DNA of 64,000 bases from the NCBI GenBank assembly GCA_900491605.1, contig UESW01004573.1, positions 164,552 to 228,551 of the forward strand, in the 5' to 3' direction. Positions 22,583 to 36,498 of this stretch are shown here, piece after piece. Each line of letters starts with the position of its first letter. Position 1 is the stretch's first letter. Both the position numbers and the translations under genes were made by a program. The notes beneath the pieces were generated by a model. That model ran no database searches and was not told the DNA's origin. It saw only the letters and a program-made list of their open reading frames with translations. The stretch is from Calamus simplicifolius. Lineage: Eukaryota; Streptophyta; Magnoliopsida; Arecales; Arecaceae.

Positions 22583-25500
22583 GTAATATTTGGCTCACTC
22601 GATTTTTAGTGGACTTTGAAATTATTTGATTGATATATATCATGCATAATCAGTAAATAACTCACTTTTTTATGTAATATTTGGCATATATTGCCCAATT
22701 AGTCTATATCTTAAAAATCCTAATAACCCACTTCAATACTTATTTAATTAAGTGCATAAATAATTTTTTTTCCTAAGCAATGTTAAACTAAAATGATTGA
22801 AATGCATTATCTCAAAGATCCATAGTTAGTGTCCTTTTTTTTATTTATAGGAGGGGTTTTTATTAAGGTAAACGCCAAAACAAGCATTAACTCTAACCTC
22901 ACCTCGGTCTTTCGTCTTCTTTCCTCTCCATCTTTTCTCTCTTTCCTAGCACCCCTCCACTCTCCGGCACCCCAGCCCCATCTCCTCCTTACTCCCTAGC
23001 ACCGGCTCTCTAGCCCCCACGCCCCTCCGCCCCCCGGGCACTGGTCCTTTCTGCCCCCGGCGTCCCCCTCGCCTCTCGAGCACCGTTCAACCAAACAGGC
23101 CAAACGGATGGCCTTCGTTCGACTAATATGACCGAACAAAGGCCCTCTATTCGATCAAATAGGACCGAACAACAGTTTGGCCAAACAATATCGAAAGAAG
23201 AGCCACTGCCGAAAAAGAAGACGTTGGGATGTTGCTGGAGAGTGGGGAGGAACAACCGAAAGGGAAAGGGATAGTGCTGGGAAGGGGGGAGGAGACGAGG
23301 GCGGCGCCGAAGAGAGGAGGGAGGGGGGAGGGCAGGAGATGAGGTGGGAGTGTGGAGAGAAAAAAAGAAGGATAGTTTAATTTTTTTTTTATAAAAAAAA
23401 TAGGGGGCTATTGACCAAATTTGGGGTAGAAATTCCCGGCATCCATCCGTCATAAGAGTCCAAATTTTTAAAACGGGAGGCGCGGGTGGTGAGCCACATT
23501 TTTGGCACCGTGTCACCAATTTGTCCGTTACAGAAAGAGGCCGTTATTACGTTGGAAAGTTTTGTTTCATAGAAATCGTCCTTACGTGAGTCCAAAGTAA
23601 ATGAGGATGAAAAAATAACAATTAGGAAAGCGCTGTAATTTTTTTCTTTCTTCGTTTTTTCCTTTTTTTTTTTTCTCCTTACTATTTCTAAGGCCTGATA
23701 TTTGCTACTTTGTTATATAATTAAATCTATTAATATATTATATAAATCGAGGCAAAAGGGAACTCCCTCATTCCGTCGTCTTGAGCTAGAAAAAGGAACA
23801 CATTTTTTTAAATAAAATAAAATAAAATTTTGAAACTACATTTATTATTATATAAATCGGGGCAAAAGGGAACTCTTCTGCCCTCATTCCATCGTCTTGA
23901 ACTAGAAAAAGGAAAATCGTGCATAGGTATACACATTTTTTTTAAATAAAATAAAATAAAAATTTGAAACTACATGTATTATTAAGAACATTATATATAT
24001 ATTTAGCTCCACATCTATTGAATCCGTTGGATTTTGAATGGGCCTTTAAGATATCTTTGTCTCAAGAAAAATCAAAATGGAATCGTTTTATCTTAGAGAA
24101 ACCATCATCAAAATCATTTAGCATATGTAAAATATACTATATAAAAAGATTTATTTGTTAAATTACAAAAAAATAAAAAGAAAATTTTTTTTGTTGCACT
24201 TTGACTTTACAAAAATAAGTTGCCTAATAATTGCTAAAAATTTAAATTATAATAAGCAAAAATTGAAATGTAAGAATTTAAAATAAAGAAGTTGAGAACT
24301 ATGCTCGTATTGAGGCATATTAGGGACTACTTTAAGCATTAGTTTCATTCCTACGGATGCCCAAAGATAAAGTTAGAAATAATAAAATAATAAAAAGTAA
24401 AAGTTTGAGCAAAACTTCAGCAAAATTAATAAAAAATAGATTTAGGCTTGAATTACCTATAACTTTAAATTTTTGAATCTATTTATAAGCTTAATATAGA
24501 TAACCCCTAACGGCACAACCATTTATGGCCTCAAAGGCTTAATAACTATTATTCTCAAGTCATACATGAAAATGATAAAAATTCAAATGGTTTGAAGTGT
24601 TACGAAGGCTCATACCTATAACAAGCAAAGTGCTTGTGCTCGTGATGAGAAAAAACCCTCGTGCCTCATGAGCGAAATGCTTGATGCTGATGAGCGAAAG
24701 CACCTGTCCATCTCGCGCTTCTTTTTATTTTTTAATTTAATTTTTTATTTTTAAAACATAAAAATAGTTAGTAATTTTGTATAAAAGTTTTAAATTTTAA
24801 AAATTAATAAAATTAATATAACATAAATTTTAAGACATCTTATACTATGTAATAGGTGAGGTATTCGGTGGACTTGAACCTTACTTAGTGTTAATTGTAT
24901 GCATCTAAAGAAAGCATAATATATTAGACTTTGAAATGTATTCTTAACTAGGACTTTTAGTAATCACATAGAAAGTATAGATTAATTGGTTTAAGTGGTC
25001 ATTTAATATTAAAGGCCTAACGCTTAATACCTTGATTTTTCATAAAAATTTCCTAGAATTAGCCTAAACCCTTAGTCATGGCTTATTACGATAATTCTCA
25101 TATAGGTGAATTCTCAAAGGATATTTGTAACTAGTATCCCGTAAATAATCTACCTCATATCCATTAAGAATATAATTCAACCTTGTATAATTTTATTTTA
25201 TTACCTTTATAAGAGCATACATCATAGGGATGGAAGGAGAAATTTCTTAAAGGATTGTGCTCTAATAGGATCACTAAATCAGCTTTGTTTTTATAACATC
25301 GAATCTTCTTCATGGGCTATCTAAGCATTGAGGTTGGGTATCCACTGCTGGTGATCAAATATTGGGCTTAAATCCTTTCCTTCTCAGTGCTTTAAGGACT
25401 CCATTTCTACATAGTCCCTTGATTAATTGATTTACCAAATTCTTTTCAGACTTTGATAAACTTAAAGAAAATAACATTATTATTTTATATTATATTATAG

Positions 25501-26341
25501 ACTTATGATGAAGTCATATATGCTGGTTTATATTTTAGTTGGTACTTTTTTGATTCGTCAATTCAATTATGGCCTTATTATCATAATGAAATAAAAAAAA
25601 TATTTTTTAATTTTCCTCTTTTATTAGTGATACCTAGAAGTTATGAAGGTAATTTTTGGTGTTGAAGATGAAGGTGATTTTTGGTGTTGAAGGATTATTT
25701 GATTACTTACCTATAACATTATAATATATAATTAGTTTTTTCATTAGTATTAATTTTTAAATTTATTGAAAAATTGCTATTGATGGATAGAAGGTCAAGA
25801 GGTTTATAACACATAGATACCTTCCTTCCATGGTTGTATACATTATATAATATTTTTGTAACTAAGACATTATGAAAGGTAATTACTAACCTGTGAGGAT
25901 GTATTTTTAGACAAATTAATGAGGATGACTCACATTGAGAATTTCAACAAAGAATTATACGACGAAAATTTTCAATTAGAAATCCAAAGTTTGAAACTAT
26001 TAACAAATCTATTCAAAAATTTTTAAAAAGGAAATATACTCCATATTATCATCAATTTGAAAATTTTCAAATGAAATTATTTAAAATTCAAGTCGATTAT
26101 ATTTCTTTGATAGGAAATGTATTTATAATTAAGAATTAGAAATTCTTGGAAAGTAGATTTTCAGAATAAACAATTTTAAATAAAAAATTACAACAAAATT
26201 TCTAACTAAATAAAAATTAAAATTATTCGAAAATATCCCACTTGCAATCAAATAGCTCAAGTAAAGGAATTATTGTATTAAAATTTTAGAGATCAGTTAC
26301 ATATCCACACACATATATATCAATCGAAATCAGAAGCAACA
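22583..26341. other. Intergenic sequence, GC-rich patch then AT-rich
   Basis: From 22900 to 23580 a locally GC-rich stretch has open frames on both strands but no domains. It looks like decayed LTR or promoter sequence. From 23600 to 26341 the DNA is strongly AT-rich with no gene. Pieces at 23640-23730 and 24003-24033 resemble sequence upstream of the coiled-coil gene (49838-49910 and 52541-52572). Confidence 0.5.
23748..23985. repeat. Two-copy tandem duplication, about 110-125 bp
   Basis: The sequence from ggcaaaagggaactc to gaaactacat(t/g)tattatta occurs at about 23752-23852 and again at about 23861-23982. The second copy carries extra short insertions. Confidence 0.85.
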
Positions 26342-28011
26342 TCAGTCTATGATATCAACATAAGAAGACAAAGAAGATCCACGAGCACGTCTGAAAGGAT
26401 GAGATGACCTCAAATGAGGGGCAGGACGTCGAGTGGAGTCTTCAACATTAGGAGACAACTGAGATATAAAAGATTGAATTTCTTGTTGCATATTGTGGCA
26501 CTTAGTAATGAGCTTAGAATGACTATCAAGAGCATGTTGGGCCTTGATAGTTTACAATCTAAAGGAAGATATCTCATTACTTGCAATGCCAGCACTATCC
26601 AACAAAGAGTTCACATCCTTTTTCAGCTTGCCTAACTCGACAAAGAAATTAGAAATGTCCATCATAGTACCATAATTGAAAGCTTTTCCTTTAATGATGG
26701 TCACACTGCGTTATAAATAATATAGGCTTAATTTGATTTCACTTAGGGTAGAGAACATTGAAGATATGTGGAAATCATGGTAGTATCAGAAGACAAGAAG
26801 ATGAACTGTTGATAGATCCACCAAGAGAAACAACATCAGAAATCCTACGAACCAAAGGCTCCATATCATCAGGGTCCATTTTGGTAACCATAGGTTGACT
26901 TGGTTGGAAAGGATTCTGAACGGATGGTGGAACATTGGGCGGATTCGGATCAGTAGTATGATTGTTAACAAAAGAAGGATTAGTATTAATAGAAGGATTG
27001 GGGTCCAAAGGCATAAAACCTTATTCAAAAACTTGTAGGTGTAATTTGTAGGAGGATCAGTAAACATAGAAGTAAAATTCTGAGGTACATTAGAATCAGA
27101 AGGATAATTTTGATTTTCAACAGAAACAGAAGGGTAACTCTAATGTTTAGTGAAAAATTTCTAAGGCACAGTAGATTGCTCCCTCTGGACAGGTGCATGA
27201 AGTACTTGCATTTTTTCTTTGCTCCTAGTCCAAAGGCCATCTACCTTAGCAAAACCCATACGAATTAAGACACGCTCATTGTAAACATCATTATCGCTAA
27301 GGTGGTAGACATTCTAACCCCTAACATCAATATCGAAATGATTAAATACATGGGTAAGAAGTAGACCATAGGGTAGGGTAGCTCTAGATCTACTAACAGT
27401 CTCTCTCATCACATAAATCATTTTTCTAGGCAGGTGTAGATGAGTTTGGGTTACAACATGAAACATGAAAGCTAAGTCTCGGTCATTCACATAGTCAAAG
27501 CTACCACTCCTAGAAGTAAGACAGCGTGGAACAATACTATGAAGTAATCTCATTTCTGCATTCAGATCTTTAGCAAAAACACGATCAATATTAGAAGCAT
27601 CATCAATATCCAGGACAGTTTCTAATTTATACTTCATGTTTTCAAGAGTATCATCACCAAGATCAATACTTGAAATGTTCAAAATTTGACTCAAGAAATT
27701 TTCATCAAATTCAATTCTAACACCTTTAACAGTTAAAGTTACTCTATCATTTCCAAAACTAATATTATGATAGAAAATTTTAACAAGATCGGTGTAAATA
27801 GATAGGTTTGTCTTAAGTAAGTGTTCCCAACCTTGATATGCTAAATTTCTCTAATGGAAAATTTTTCAGAAGCTAGAAACTCAAAATCAATAATTTTTCC
27901 AAATGCTACAGATCTTCTAAACATAGATTGAAAGCTTGAAGGATTAGAAGGAGAGCACTCACTAATACCTCAAAATGATGATCTACGCACAGATTTACCT
28001 TTGGGAGCCAT
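26342..28011 (-). pseudogene. Env-like reading frame of copia element 3
   Basis: Starts MAPKGKSVRRSSF at 28011, like the MAPKTRG start of the element 1 env-like frame, then breaks. The open piece at 27694-27314 has LHSIVPRCL, a FMFHVV-type core and LPYGLLLTHVF, matching the C-terminal half of the plant envelope-like/transposon domain (PF20167 type). A Pro/Asn-rich linker follows (27014-26880), then a coiled-coil-like tail ending in a stop at 26342-26344. Position downstream of RNase H agrees with a Sirevirus env-like gene. At least three frame breaks are visible. Confidence 0.55.
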
Positions 28012-28449
28012 TGATCCAAAGAAAGCAAGGGGATATGAGGTTGGAATCAAGCTTGAAGAGAAGAGGAGGACGCTCGGCTTGGAGAAGAAGAAAGTGATGC
28101 ATGGCTTTGAAAATAAATGGAATTGGAAGCAAGAAGAGTTTAAGAAGCAGCGGTTCCTATCTCCATTTTGGAATGCCAATAATGCAAAATTGGTATTCCA
28201 AAATAGGAAAACTAGAAGACCGGTTGACAAAAAGTGGAATACTAAAACATGAAAACCGGTAGACCGATTAAAATACCAGAAAAAAATATTTCGTTCATTC
28301 ATTACATCATTCGAAATAATTTGAAATTGATCCAATAAAAATATTAAAAATAAGGAGTATGAAGATCAAACAGTTGCGATTCATATGATATAAAATACAT
28401 GCAATCATAATGAGTATAGGTGTGTATATAAATTAAACAATCATGATGA

Positions 28450-31095
28450 CTATAGAAGGGTCAAGCATACCAAGCTCTCTTCTAATTTTACAAATTTTGA
28501 TTCATCAAGGGGTTTTGTGAAAATATCAGCGAGCTGCAGATCAGTACAAACATGCTCAAGCATAATATTACCATTATTAACATGATATCTAATAAAATGA
28601 TGCCTAATCTCTATATGTTTTGTCCTAGAGTGCTGAATAAGATTTTTGGTTAAATTAATAGCACTAGTATTATCACATTTTATTGGAATATCTTTAAGTT
28701 TGATGCCATAATCTTCTAGTTGTTGTTTAGTCCATAAGATTTGAGCACAATAACTTCCAGCCGCAATGTACTCAGCCTCAGCTGTGGACAGTGCCACTGA
28801 AGTTTGTTTCTTACTAAACCATGAGATTAAATTAACACCTAGAAATTGATAAGTTTCACTAGTAGATTTTCTGTGTAATTTATAACCTGCAAAATCTGAA
28901 TCAGTGCACCCTATTAAGTCAATGCTAGATTGTTTATCATACCATAATCCTAAGTTTACTGAACCACTCAAATATTTCAATATTCTCTTAACAGCTAATA
29001 AATGGGGTTCCTTAGGGTTAGCTTGATATCTAGCACACATGCATACACTGAATAATATATCTGGCCTACTAGCAGTCAAATACAATAAAAATTCTATCAT
29101 TTCTCTATATAATTTTAAATCAATACTTTTATCAGTACTACAAGAGTCTAGTCTACAAGAAGAGCTCATAGGTGTACCGATATACTTAGAAGTTTTCATG
29201 CCAAATTTCTTTAACATTTCTTTAATATATTTGCATTGGCAAATGAAGATTCCATCATCACTCTGCTTGATTTGTAGCCCAAGAAACTAATTTAATTCTC
29301 TCATCATGCTCATCTTGAACTCTCATTGCATAAGCTTTGCAAAGTCTTGACATAATATTTCGTTAGTAGAACCAAAAATGATGTCATCAACATAAATTTG
29401 GACAATAAGCATATCATCATTTTCTCTTTTAATAAAAACTGTTGTATCAACATTTCTCTAATGAATTTATTGCTAATCAAGAATTTGCTTAATCGTTCAT
29501 ACCATAATCGAGAAGTTTGCTTCAAACCATACAATGCTTTGTTCAATTTGAAAACATGGTTTGAAAACAAGTGATTCTTAAATCCTGATGGTTGCTCGAT
29601 AATTACTTGTTCGGCAATATAACCATTTAGAAAAGCACTTTTAACATCCATTTGATATAATTTGAAATTCATAAAGTATGCAAAAGCAAGTAACAATCTA
29701 ATAGCTTCTAATCTAGCAATAGAAGCTTAAGTTTCATCAAAATCAATTCCTTCTTTCTGACAATAACTTTTAGCTACTAGTCTTGCTTTGTTTCTAACTA
29801 TATTACCATGCTCATCCAACTTGTTTCTAAATACCCATTTAGTTCTAATAATTGGATGATCATGTGGTCTATTAACTAGCGTCCATACATTATTTTCTTC
29901 AAATTGATTTAATTCTTAATGCATAGCATTTATCCATTCTATATCATCTTTAGCATCTTCAAAACATTTAGGTTCAATATGAGATACAAATTCTAAGTTA
30001 TTATAAGTATCTTTAAATGAAGATTTAGTTTTAATACCATGCGAGATATCACCAATAATAAATTTCTTAGGATGATTGTGTACATACCTCCAATCCTTTT
30101 CTAGGTCATGATTACCTTGTGGTTCTTCATGATTTTTCTCTTCTTGATTGGTTTGAATATTTGTGTCTTCTTTTTCCTCCAAAGTAATTTTTTTCACTTG
30201 ATTTTAATTTCTCCTGTATCATCAATAGCCTTTCTCTCCCTCATTGGAAGATCATTAGTTTCGTCAAAAGCGACATGAATTGATTCTTCTATTACTAAAG
30301 TATTTTTGTTGAAAACTCTGTAAGCTCTACTAGAAGAAGAGTAACCAAGAAAAATACATTTATCAGATTTTGGATCAAACTTATCAAGATTTGATTTTTC
30401 ATTATTCAATATAAAACATTGACATCCGAAAATATGAAAATATGCAATATTGGGTTTTTGATTTTTGTAAAGATCATAAGGGGTCTCTTTTTTAAAATAG
30501 GTCTAATCAAGGCTCGGTTTAAAATGTAATATGAGGTGTTAATTTCTTCACCCCAAAAGTACTTTGGGAGATTGCTCTCATACAACATGGTATGGGCCAT
30601 TTCTTTCAAGGTTTGATTTTTTCTTTCTACAACCCCATTTTGTTAAGGTGTCTTAGGTGCAAAAAAATTATGATTAATGTCATGCTCATTGCAAAAACTT
30701 TCAAAGAAATGATTTTCAAATTTTTTTCCGTGATCACTCCGAATCGATAAAACAAAAACTCCCTTTTTATTTGTAATCTTTTTAAATAAGTTTTAAAATG
30801 CAGAAAATGCTTCATCTTTTCTAGCTAAAAATAAAACCCAAGTAAATCGAGAAAAATTATCGATAATTACAAAACCGTAACACTTACCTCCTAGACTTGT
30901 AGTTCTAGTTGGTCCGAATAAATTCATATGCAATAATTTCAATGGTCTATTAGTTGAAATCATATTTTTAGATTTAAATGAAACTCTAGTTTGTTTTTCT
31001 AGTTGACATGCATCGCAAATCTTATTTTTTTCAAAATTTAATTTTGGTAAACCTTTGACTAAATCCTTTTTAAATAGTTTTGAAAGAAGATCCAT
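28450..31095 (-). pseudogene. Copia element 3 pol: integrase, RT and RNase H
   Basis: Reading 5' to 3' on the - strand: a partial GAG-pre-integrase with CDAC and the HMNLFGPTRT core start (31095-30793); further integrase pieces in other frames (30815-30406); linker frames (30409-29916); RT with FKLYQMDVKSAFLNG and KALYGLKQ (29696-29310; the catalytic YVDD block is in another frame near 29390); and a long open RNase H (29217-28450) with LLYLTASRPDI, CTDSDFAG, ALSTAEAEY and ADIFTKPL. Gag and the protease active site are missing. The RNase H is the best preserved part. It is the same lineage as element 1 but an older copy. Confidence 0.85.
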
Positions 31096-31424
31096 GCTAA
31101 CATGTATAAGTTTATGATACTATAACCAACTCAATTCAGCAATTTTAGCATTCATAGCAACTAAACAATCAAAGTCATGATCATTTAAATAATTCAAATC
31201 AATAGTATAAATATTTCTATGCCTATGATCAATAAGTTTCATGCAATTATCAGCAGGATTTGAAACAATGAAACAAACGATTAAAAAATTACTTTAAAAC
31301 CTTTATCACATAATTGACTAATACTTAACAAGTTTTGCTTTAAACCATTAACTAACAAGACATTTTCAATATATGTATGAGGTGTGACACCAATTTTACC
31401 AATGCCAATGATTTTTCCTTGGGT

Positions 31425-32010
31425 ATTTCACTAATTTTATAGTGGTTCAGTGCCAACTCTGCACCTACATCCACTTTCCAAGAACACCTTGGGTATTTAA
31501 CTAATCACCACTAGCCAACCTAGCTAGCAACACTTATTTTCGAGCACAAGCAAGCCTTACAAATAAATCACCACTACCCAACCTAGCTAGCAACACTTGT
31601 TTCCGGACACAAGCAAGCTTTACAAATACAAATCCGGATAGACCTCTACCTAATCACGTTTCACAACTGTGAAACAAATCAAAGCACAAGTAATAGAATG
31701 TTTAATACTATAAGCTCCTAGATATGAGCAGATTAAATAATAGAAATACTTATCAACTTGAAGAGCTAATCCCGAAGTTGCTTCTTTCTTTAATAAACGC
31801 AGTAGCACAATAGAAGCCTTCAAGGTAGTCTAACCTTTAGGCTCTTTCCCAACTAGGCCTTTAAGGGGGTTACCACATACTATTGTTGAGGTTGTTTGAT
31901 CAACCATCAATTGTGGATCCATGCGGGAAAGGTCAACTTTCATGGCAATATCCTTTTGAAGACAATTGAATCAGATCAAGAAGAATCTGTGTGCCTTCTT
32001 TTTTTTTCTA
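31425..32010 (-). mobile_element. Partial copia LTR fused to the protease end of element 3
   Basis: The bases attttatagtggttcagtgcc and the following cacctacatccac match the LTR block at 14025-14060 and 16905-16935. Immediately left (31310-31424) is the end of the protease (an ISQLCDKGF-like sequence). The outer end of the LTR, the primer site, gag and most of the protease are thus deleted, with the join near 31425. Inside the fragment a roughly 70-bp unit (caacctagctagcaacactt...) occurs twice at 31512-31640. The right end is uncertain. Confidence 0.6.
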
Positions 32011-32479
32011 TTTGAAAAAGCTTAAGGCAACGTATTATGATAGCTTTATTTGTGGGTGCACAGTTCAGTGAGTGTATTTGATGGATGGTCAGGAATAAAG
32101 GCACATTGCTTGCACTATTAGTTAGTTTTAAATTTCAATGCATGTGTGAGGGAACAACTATGATTAAGATTTCTAAAGAGACAAAAGAGTACTAGGAGGC
32201 AACTGGCTTCATCAAGTGTTAGCCTATTGCTGGTATGTAGAAGCGCCCTGGCTTCTAGATGCTTTATCAATTGCAATAAAAATATCAATTTATTAATGGT
32301 AATGTTGAATGTGAATTTCAAGAATACATTAAAGGTCAAAAAATAGTTGGACCAAATGAATGGATTAGAAGCAACAATTTAGAGTACTGGTTGAATTGCT
32401 AGATAAGAGTGGTTCCTCAGATACATCATTGTTCTTAACTTGGTTATTTTATATGATAAGATGGGTAAATAGAACAAGA

Positions 32480-32730
32480 TGTCTCAGGAAAAAAGAAAAT
32501 CAAGATAGGATGGACTAAGTAGAGATGTACTGAGTTTCAATCTAGAGAGTTCGAATGATTAAGTACCTTTAAATCATTGATGGTTATGAGTCAAAACTTG
32601 TAATATAGATCTAGGATGCACTATATAGAGTAAGAGAGAGTGTAATTATAAGAATGTTGAGGTGGACATATGGTACAAACAAGGAAGGGCAAATTAGAAA
32701 TGAGATTATTAGAGAAATTTAAGAGTTTTG
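32480..32730 (+). pseudogene. Possible LINE-type ORF2 C-terminal remnant
   Basis: From 32651 the + strand reads RMLRWTYGTNKEGQIRNE, resembling the conserved RMLRWM-G-T-xxx-IRN block near the end of many plant non-LTR polyproteins. Surrounding sequence is broken by stops. The match is short and recognised by eye only. Confidence 0.35.
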
Positions 32731-35649
32731 CCCGTAGAATATAAATAAAAATTCACAAATTAAAGATTGCATGTTTGCCTTTCTTGAATTAGATTGCTTA
32801 AATTGACCTACAAAGGTTCAAAACTTTAGAAATCAATGTGTTATTAGAGAGTTTGGCATAAAGGAAAATAACCTGGAGGCAAACTAGGGATATGGGGGGT
32901 TCTAGCAGATATTTTATACATTTTCAAGTTTTTCTGAACCAAGTTTAATGGCCTGTTTAATTTGTAGTATACTTAGAAACGAAGTAGGGGACAAGGGGAT
33001 GTTTTACTTTGTTTTTCAATGATTTCTGAGAAAAGTTAGAAGGAAAGGGAAAGAGCACATGGAATGGATAGGTAGAGTCACACCTCCAAAGGAACTATAT
33101 TTTGTACCTAGAGTCAAAAGGGTTCATGCCTTCGACTCATGAAGTCACATTATGAAAGAAGAGAAACCTTTTATTTATTAAATAAAATGAAGTTTTCTTC
33201 TTTTTATTTCTGCGTTGGTACTGTAGCTTTTACATAGGTTATCTTGTGTTCATTTTAGTTCAAGAGATACAAAATATATTTAGGAAATAAGCTCCTTCAC
33301 TATGGGGAGTATGAAATCTCATGCTGTGACTTAAAAGAAGGTTTATTTTAACCCCTCTGTTAAGAGGATCTTAAATGCAGGCAGAAAATAATTCAAAATT
33401 ATGAAAGAACTTACAATGTTTAGATTCCTATGGATTTCCATGTATGATAATATCTAAATCTTTCAAAAATTGAACTCTAAAGGCCGTAAAAGGTGGTTAA
33501 TAGAGTAGGCTTTTTCATCTTTTCTCATACTTGAAATGAAATCCTATTTGATACAAATAAATTTCTGTTGCATAGCATTATGATTAGTGTTGGATTACAG
33601 TTGCATATATTTCTCTTGGATGAAATCTTAAGTCTGGATGTGAATTAATAAGGTTTTTCTTTCTTTCTTCTTTTTCTTTTAATTTTTTTATAGAAAGGGA
33701 CCTTAGGCAATGGGCTAGATCAGAGGTTAGCCATCCCCAAATATCCCTAACCCTCCCAGGTCATTTGATCCTAGGTCATTTGGTACAACTACCAAAGACT
33801 TTACCAGCTTGGTAAGCTAGCAGTTCAATCTTAACATGGCTTTCAATCTATGGCTCACCTTTACTTCAAGCCATGTGATAATAGCCCAATAGTTTTGATG
33901 TCTTCATGCTCACACTGGTTATTAAGGAATGCCAACATCCATATTTTCCTAGTTAGAAGTCATCGTAAGAGGGATGAGAGACAGATCTCATACTTCATCG
34001 GGCACTGTTGCCTGAAATCTGATATTGATGGCTTCATTCTCTTCAATAAACTCACTTGGTTTCTTGTTTTCTGTTTCTATGCAATTGCCTTCTTATCGTT
34101 CACCTTCTATCATATGTTCAATAGGTTGTTCTAAGGCCTCAGCTTCCGTTCTTAATTTTGTCTTTCCAACTCCTTTCACCCTGCTGGAATTTTTTCTTTT
34201 TCTTTTTTCAAGCTCCAATGGATTATACATTAGTACCACTCTTCCACACAAAGGCAAAGCTGTTAGCATTCTCACCATGTTGCATCTCATAGTCACAGAT
34301 TAACAGTCAAGATTAGCATGTGACCTAAATAAATATTTCATCACACAGTAGAGTCTACAAATTTTTTAAAGCATAGAGAAAACCTGACATCATTTTTTAA
34401 TGAGGATGATCATGTCTATGGTGTAGGTGTGTGGGTATCTCAACTGACAATATCTACTTGTGGATCACCCTGCTAGAAACAAAATTCATTTTAGCCTATC
34501 ATAAGACCTTTCATATAGACAGATGGTGCAGAAGGTCTGAGACAAAGACAAATATGAGACCTTTAAAGGATTTTGTGGAATTCTTTTCCTTTTGTGAGTT
34601 TATCCTTTAAAATTGGTTCAATTTTCGAAGTTGATCATACTTTCTTTTTCTGCAAACGTGAGAGCAGTAGAAATAGTTTACTTTGCTGATGATTCACCAA
34701 ATAACTCGGAGACAGGGTGTTGACAAGAGCCTTTTGATAGCCAATAAACATACTTCTTGCCAAAGAACAAGAATCTTCTTGGAAATAGTCATAAGCTTCA
34801 CTCTGTAAGCCAGTTGATATTGCTTCATTCTGTAAGCTTGGCCCTTTAGAATTCATATTGGCTCTGATCTCTCCTCAGACATGACATGTCAGTTGAAATA
34901 ATTCATTGATACAGTGATCAAATATGGAAAAGCACATGGTTTAACATTTCCTGTGAAATCATCATTAATCATTAAAATTCATTTTGGCTAAGTGGACTTG
35001 TCTCATGTCAATGATGCCATATCTGTTGAAAGTCTTCAGTGAAATGATCCAATTTAGGAAAGCATTTTTCTTGGCATTTATCAATGATAGTCATCTTCAA
35101 ATCATATGTGTACAACAATGGTTAATTAACTAAGTTTTTCCTTCCAAATAATCAGAAAATTCAGGAGGTTGTACATGATTTTTAGCAAATTACCTCAAGC
35201 AAAGACATTCTTCTTATATAATTGGTATAAGAAATGTTGCTTGTTGTGTGGCCTTGTTTGACCTTGTTAGGGGGCACAAGTTTTAGAGGACTAGTATTTT
35301 GTGACAACTTTTGACCATATTGGTTGTCATGTGGCCTTCCTTGTTTAGGGGTCATAGTAATAGAACGTTAGGACACAAGTGGGATGAGATTTTTGAAAGC
35401 ATTGAAAACTTTTCAAGGACCTTGAGATCGATTAGTCCAAAAAGGGGCAAAAGATGGACTATTCTATACTTATAGAAGCTTGGACCATTAGAAAGGGAAA
35501 GCTCGAGAACCAAGAGGAGCTAAAGGCAAGGTAAACCCTATCCTTGGGTGAAGGCCATTTGTTGTCTCTCCTTTGAATTTGCTCCAAAACCATCCCAATT
35601 CTCTGATTAATCTCTTCAACTTGCTCCAAAACCATCCCAATGATGACTA

Positions 35650-36168
35650 GTCATGGCCATCTTAGGACCAATGTGCTCGTCTAATTTGGAAGTTAGTCTC
35701 AACCTAGCGTACACCCCCAGGTCTTCGGTTCTTAGGGTTCTGTGGCTCTGCGCCGGGCTCATATGGAGGTCGGTTGGTGCTAATGATTCATTGAGCTCTC
35801 TGCTTAGCTCCTTCGGGGTGGCCTCTAAAATTAGACCCTTGGAGGATCAAGTTTTGAACTAGATTGGTCAGCATCTCCATGCACTGGAATAGGATATTGA
35901 ATTGTTCCTATGCGGCAGCCAGGCTCTCTTCTCCCTTCCTTCTCCGAGCTCGGGTTATGGAAGAAGGAACCGATGCTGCTCGTGCTTTTGGAGTTAGAAT
36001 TGGGTCGGTTGGGTCCCTGTAGAATTCTGGGAGCTGACCTGAGCATAGCTTGTGCCCGCCTGGACATTGCTTATCCTTTGATATTTTCTCTTGGGCAGCA
36101 TAGCTAATACTCTTGCTCATTCTTACAAACGATGCCAATCTGTTGATGTCCAAAAGTGATCCTTGCAT
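35650..36168 (-). pseudogene. Possible gypsy gag-like remnant
   Basis: A GC-richer island in AT-rich DNA. On the - strand it gives a frame with GGHKLCSGQLPEFY, then SSITRARRRKGEE, and downstream an EQFNILFQCMEMLTNL-like helix. Together these recall the region between zinc knuckle and N-terminus in gypsy gag genes. Stops interrupt it, and the assignment is weak. Confidence 0.25.
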
Positions 36169-36498
36169 GTCAACGGATGAGATGCATCCTTACTCAAACA
36201 GCAGAGCATCTTTTTAGTTGAGCTATGTGTGCCTACAAAAGAGAGAAAGGAGGATAAGAGGGGTTGGGGATCATCTCTAGGAGAACCCTTTGACGTTCAA
36301 ATCAGCCAAAGTTTAATGAAGAAAGCCTAAAGCTCTTTGAATGAGCTATCTATGCTGGAAAGCTAAGGCTTTGCACTTGTTTATTTGTGAGGTTCAAGTT
36401 TGCTTTTATAAGCATCGGGAGGTGTCCTCTTAGGTTTAGTCACTTGTTAGTGAATGGCTTTGATGAACTTAATGATGGGTTGGTAGCCATGGTAGAGT

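Larger units (their letters stand above)
32011..36490. other. Intergenic or intronic sequence with weak transposon traces
   Basis: No host exon recognised. If the RPRD1-like gene continues upstream, this region would lie in one of its introns. Open frames at 33850-34303 and 34635-34856 have no recognisable domain. Confidence 0.4.

Noticed and set aside
23010..23519. 169-codon - strand frame with a Ser/Pro-rich middle
   Set aside because: Low-complexity GC-rich stretch with frames on both strands and no domain; flanks do not show splice sites that would make it an exon.
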